From: an uncultured Bacilli bacterium
GTDB lineage: Bacteria; Bacillota_I; Bacilli_A; RF39; UBA660
Assembly: GCA_944363755.1 (NCBI GenBank)
Contig: CALVVC010000003.1
Coordinates: forward strand, 1-27,024
Length of the DNA: 27,024 nt
Direction of reading: 5' to 3'
Positions within the stretch are counted from its first letter, which is position 1. Each line of letters opens with the position of its first letter. The notes under the pieces were generated by a model. The model ran no database searches. It was not told where the DNA came from and saw only the letters and a list, made by a program, of their open reading frames with translations. The translations under genes and the position numbers were made by a program. Shown here in pieces: positions 24,491 to 27,024 of the stretch.

Positions 24491-25036
24491 TTATTGTCTT
24501 CTAAGAATTAATCCTTCTTGATTACTTGCTACAAAATAAGAACAATCGTCGGCAATTACATAGCTTTCAGGGTAGTAACTTGGATCTTGATTTTCTGGTC
24601 CAGAGGTATGTTTAGGACCTATAAATACGATTGTATTAGCAATAGTAATATAAATACCTTCATCAAAAGAAGTACCATAATCAGCACTATAAGTTCCATC
24701 AGGATTTAATACATAAGTAGCCTTAATATTCCAAGATATCCCATTTTCTTTTATACCACTGCTCTCACCATAATATGTACCATAACATTTCTTTTGATTA
24801 TAAATATCATTAACCTCATTTTCATTGGTATTAAAGTCTTTTTCTTCACTTAAACTGTCATTACTATTTTCATTTTCTTTTTTTGGATTATTTGTCTTAA
24901 CATTTTCTGTTTCTACATTATCATTGTTACTAAAAATAATTTCTTTATCATAACAAATATAAATTACTAATCCTAGAATGATTATTATTGTTAGTATTAA
25001 AGCAACTACTAAACCATGATTACCTTTCTTCTCCAT
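24491..25036 (-). CDS. Single-pass membrane-anchored protein of unknown function
   Basis: I do not recognise a family. The 181 residues consist of a short basic N-terminus, one membrane helix (about 9-28), a low-complexity Asn/Glu/Lys/Ser stalk (about 35-80), and a compact, beta-rich domain (about 84-181) with GTYYGES, YVLNPDGTYSADYGTSFDEG and ITIANTIVFIG. Cys84 and Cys165 bracket this domain and could form a disulfide if it is outside the cell, which the topology favours. The pattern suggests a small exported beta-barrel or sandwich domain. Start ATG 25036 has GAGGAGG upstream and a promoter is present. It lies between gerQ and the LemA-like gene. Confidence 0.8.
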   Translation of the reverse strand: MEKKGNHGLVVALILTIIIILGLVIYICYDKEIIFSNNDNVETENVKTNNPKKENENSNDSLSEEKDFNTNENEVNDIYNQKKCYGTYYGESSGIKENGISWNIKATYVLNPDGTYSADYGTSFDEGIYITIANTIVFIGPKHTSGPENQDPSYYPESYVIADDCSYFVASNQEGLILRRQ

Positions 25037-25067
25037 AATATTCCTCCTCTTATTATTACATAACCAT

Positions 25068-25096
25068 ATTATAGCAAAGAAAAAGAGAAGAGTAAA
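25068..25096 (-). promoter_or_regulatory. Promoter of the membrane-anchored protein gene
   Basis: On the minus strand TTTACT (25096-25091), 17-bp spacer and TATAAT (25073-25068) with an upstream TGC. No terminator separates it from gerQ, so the gene may also be read from further upstream. Confidence 0.75.
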
Positions 25097-25426
25097 CTAT
25101 CTTAAAGTAATATCTTCTCTAAACTCTACATAATTAAGATATACTGCCCAAAGTAAATAATTATAACCAGTACTATTATCTTTAAGTACAACATAATCCC
25201 TACCTGCTCCTACAATAGTTCCTGTAAATACTTTATCACGCCATTCTAAGGAATCAGAATATGACATATAGAAGCTAGCTTCTTTACCTATATTTAACTC
25301 TAAAATATTTTCAGCATAAGCCATATCTCCATCAATAGGAATATTATTAGGGTTATAATTATAATCAAAGTTTTGATAAGGTGGATCAGTACTTTGATTA
25401 GGATAAGTTTCATAATTATTATTCAT
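25097..25426 (-). CDS. gerQ: GerQ-like spore coat protein
   Basis: Resembles GerQ (YwdL), a coat protein of Bacillus spores needed for the cortex hydrolase CwlJ. The 109 residues have a Tyr/Asn/Pro-rich N-terminus (1-33) and a conserved domain (about 38-109): ILELNIGKEASFYMSYSDSL, EWRDKVFTGTIVGAGRDYVV, LKDNSTGYNYLLWAVYLNYV, then EF. That domain closely follows the known pattern (IGKxxxxYMTxxxSxEWRDKxFxGxIxxAGRD). Unlike B. subtilis GerQ there is no lysine before residue 48, while that protein is crosslinked through N-terminal lysines. It follows the PBP gene by 30 nt with GAGGATGAT upstream. Presence of this gene implies sporulation, or ancestry in a spore-former. Confidence 0.85.
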   Translation of the reverse strand: MNNNYETYPNQSTDPPYQNFDYNYNPNNIPIDGDMAYAENILELNIGKEASFYMSYSDSLEWRDKVFTGTIVGAGRDYVVLKDNSTGYNYLLWAVYLNYVEFREDITLR

Positions 25427-25456
25427 TAAATCATCCTCTCAAAGTAATTATATTAA

Positions 25457-27024
25457 CTAATTATCACTAATATTACCACTTATCTCATCAAAAACAGGAT
25501 CATCATCACTAGGCTCAGTTCCTTTTACATAATATTCAATTATTTTTTTATTATCATTATCAGTTGCAGGTTTCCCAGTAATTGGATTAACTAAAACACC
25601 TACAACATTTTCAGGTTGACTATACCACTCATCATCTTTTCCTTTCATATAACTTTCCATCGTATTAAGCCAAATATTCTGTGCATATTTATATTCACTA
25701 GACTCTAAATCCCTAGCATCATCATAACCACACCATACGGCTGTAACAATATCTTTATTATAACCAATATACCAGTTATCTGTATTAGTAGTACCACTCT
25801 TTAAAGCATATTTATGAGTCATTCTACTAGCAAGATTAACAGCGGTAGGATAATTATAATCAATAAAATTAGCATCATAAGTTGCGGTTAACAAATTATT
25901 TAAGATAAAAGTTAAACTAGAATTTAAAATAAGTTCTTTTTCTTCATCTGCTTTATATAAAACATTACCCTCTCTATCCACAACTTTTGTAATAAAGTGT
26001 GGTGTTACTTTATAACCAAGATTTGCAAAAGCTGAGTAAGCCCCTGCCATTTCTAACATAGAAATTTCACTAGTACCAAGAGCAAGAGAAGGAACTTCAT
26101 CAAGCTTAGAAGTAATACCAAGTCTTTTAGCCATATCAATAAGTGTATTTTCTCCTAAAAACATATGTGTTTTAACAGCATAAATATTTTCAGAATAAGA
26201 AATAGCTGTAGCCATAGAAATAGGCTTATTACCATAAGTACCATTATAATTTTGTGGTGAATAAGACTGATTGTTATTAAAAGTAAAAGTAGTCTCTTCA
26301 CTAGTAAAAGTAGTAGAAGCAGTAAAACCATTTTCTAAGGCAGCATAATAAAGAAAAGCTTTCATCGTAGAACCAACTTGTCTTTTAGCATTAACTGCTC
26401 TATTAAATTCTGACTTACTATAATCTTTTCCCCCAACTAAAGCGATAACTCTCCCATTATTAGGATTAACCATAACACTAGCAGTTTCTAGACCACTATC
26501 AGGCATCGTATTTTTAACAGTTTCTTCTAACTCTTTTTGAGCATTTCTATCTAAACTTGTATAAACTTTAAGACCACCAGTCTCTAAAAATGACTCAGGT
26601 ATTTCTTTTAGACTTTTTAACTCATCAATAACAGCATCTTGATAATACATAACACTTTCTAATTCCTCATCATCTTCTTCACCTATAAACTTCAATTCTT
26701 CATCAAGAGCCTTATTATATTCAGCTTCACTAATAACTTTATCATCATACATATTCTTTAAAATCATCTGTTGTCTTTGTGTTGCTTTCTTTAAATTAAC
26801 AAAAGGAGAGTAATTACTAGGAGACTTAGGAATACCAGTAAGCATGGCAGACTCTGCCAAAGTTAAATCTTTAGCACTCTTTCCAAAATAGTATTTACTA
26901 GCAGTCTCTATTCCATATTTACCATGACCATAATTAATAGTATTTAAATAACCTTCAAGTATCTCATCTTTACTATAATGAGACTCTATCTCTATTGTAT
27001 ACCACATCTCATCCCATTTCCTTT
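25457..27024 (-). CDS. Class A penicillin-binding protein (partial, 5' end beyond window)
   Basis: Peptidoglycan synthase with glycosyltransferase (GT51) and transpeptidase domains. The window holds at least 516 residues counted from Met27007, but the frame stays open to the edge and RKWDEMWYTIEIE continues the GT51 pattern, so that Met is internal and the N-terminus is missing. The GT51 end is seen in YSKDEILEGYLNTINYGHGK and ETASKYYFGK. Counting from Met27007, transpeptidase motifs are STMK (213-216, catalytic Ser), SEN (272-274) and KSGTT (403-407), all intact. The tail (about 490-516) is acidic and disordered. gerQ follows 30 nt downstream in the same direction. Confidence 0.93.
   Translation of the reverse strand, partial: RKWDEMWYTIEIESHYSKDEILEGYLNTINYGHGKYGIETASKYYFGKSAKDLTLAESAMLTGIPKSPSNYSPFVNLKKATQRQQMILKNMYDDKVISEAEYNKALDEELKFIGEEDDEELESVMYYQDAVIDELKSLKEIPESFLETGGLKVYTSLDRNAQKELEETVKNTMPDSGLETASVMVNPNNGRVIALVGGKDYSKSEFNRAVNAKRQVGSTMKAFLYYAALENGFTASTTFTSEETTFTFNNNQSYSPQNYNGTYGNKPISMATAISYSENIYAVKTHMFLGENTLIDMAKRLGITSKLDEVPSLALGTSEISMLEMAGAYSAFANLGYKVTPHFITKVVDREGNVLYKADEEKELILNSSLTFILNNLLTATYDANFIDYNYPTAVNLASRMTHKYALKSGTTNTDNWYIGYNKDIVTAVWCGYDDARDLESSEYKYAQNIWLNTMESYMKGKDDEWYSQPENVVGVLVNPITGKPATDNDNKKIIEYYVKGTEPSDDDPVFDEISGNISDN

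Noticed and set aside
25447..25452. Separate gerQ promoter (TATAAT on the minus strand)
   Set aside because: The hexamer is perfect but no reasonable -35 is found at 16-18 bp and the leader would be under 20 nt; co-transcription with the PBP gene is simpler.
27005..27007. Met27007 as the true start of the PBP
   Set aside because: The frame remains open to the window edge and the upstream residues RKWDE continue the GT51 domain pattern, so the gene is cut by the boundary.

Overview
The window looks like chromosome from a low-GC, walled Gram-positive bacterium (Bacillota, most likely class Bacilli), read with the standard bacterial code (TGG for Trp, TGA used as stop). Gene order from rpmH to rpsR is the classic origin-proximal order of Bacilli: rpmH-rnpA-yidC-jag, mnmE-mnmG-rsmG, noc, parA-parB, ychF, rpsF-ssb-rpsR, then a gdpP-like gene-rplI-dnaB and walJ-rlmH. 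dnaA/oriC would be expected just beyond the left edge. A class A penicillin-binding protein and a GerQ-like coat protein indicate a walled organism with at least a sporulation ancestry; species cannot be decided from the sequence.

Layout. (1) 1-2118: rpmH promoter, rpmH, a weak attenuator, then rnpA-yidC-jag and a terminator. (2) 2159-6807: a second promoter drives an unrecognised coiled-coil gene that overlaps mnmE, then mnmG and rsmG (tRNA wobble modification and 16S methylation). (3) 6825-8316: noc alone, with its own promoter and terminator; it is unusually long. (4) 8328-12687: parA-parB-mscS-DUF951-abgT as one tightly packed operon. (5) 12689-16336: ychF, then a 655-residue gene of unknown function, then a shrunken second copy of the 3' half of ychF, then the terminator. 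This is the most unusual part of the window. (6) 16316-17502: rpsF-ssb-rpsR with a structured leader. (7) 17516-23797: a stand-alone DHH phosphodiesterase (GdpP catalytic core), rplI, dnaB, an M23 peptidase with LysM and G5 domains, walJ, rlmH and ung. (8) 23861-27024, minus strand: a LemA-like protein, a membrane-anchored protein, gerQ and a class A PBP cut by the right edge.

The genes are mostly housekeeping: translation and RNA modification, chromosome segregation and nucleoid occlusion (ParA/ParB/Noc), replication (SSB, DnaB), membrane-protein insertion (YidC) and cell-wall turnover (M23 peptidase, PBP, WalJ). Regulation is compact: strong TATAAT promoters, often with a TGC extended -10, sit immediately after Rho-independent terminators, and one promoter overlaps a terminator.

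The clearest sign of gene acquisition is at ychF. The full-length gene is followed by a very AT-rich orphan gene and then a diverged 3' ychF duplicate ahead of the terminator. The two copies differ mainly at synonymous positions and the duplicate carries three in-frame deletions. This suggests arrival of foreign DNA carrying a replacement ychF 3' end rather than a simple local duplication.
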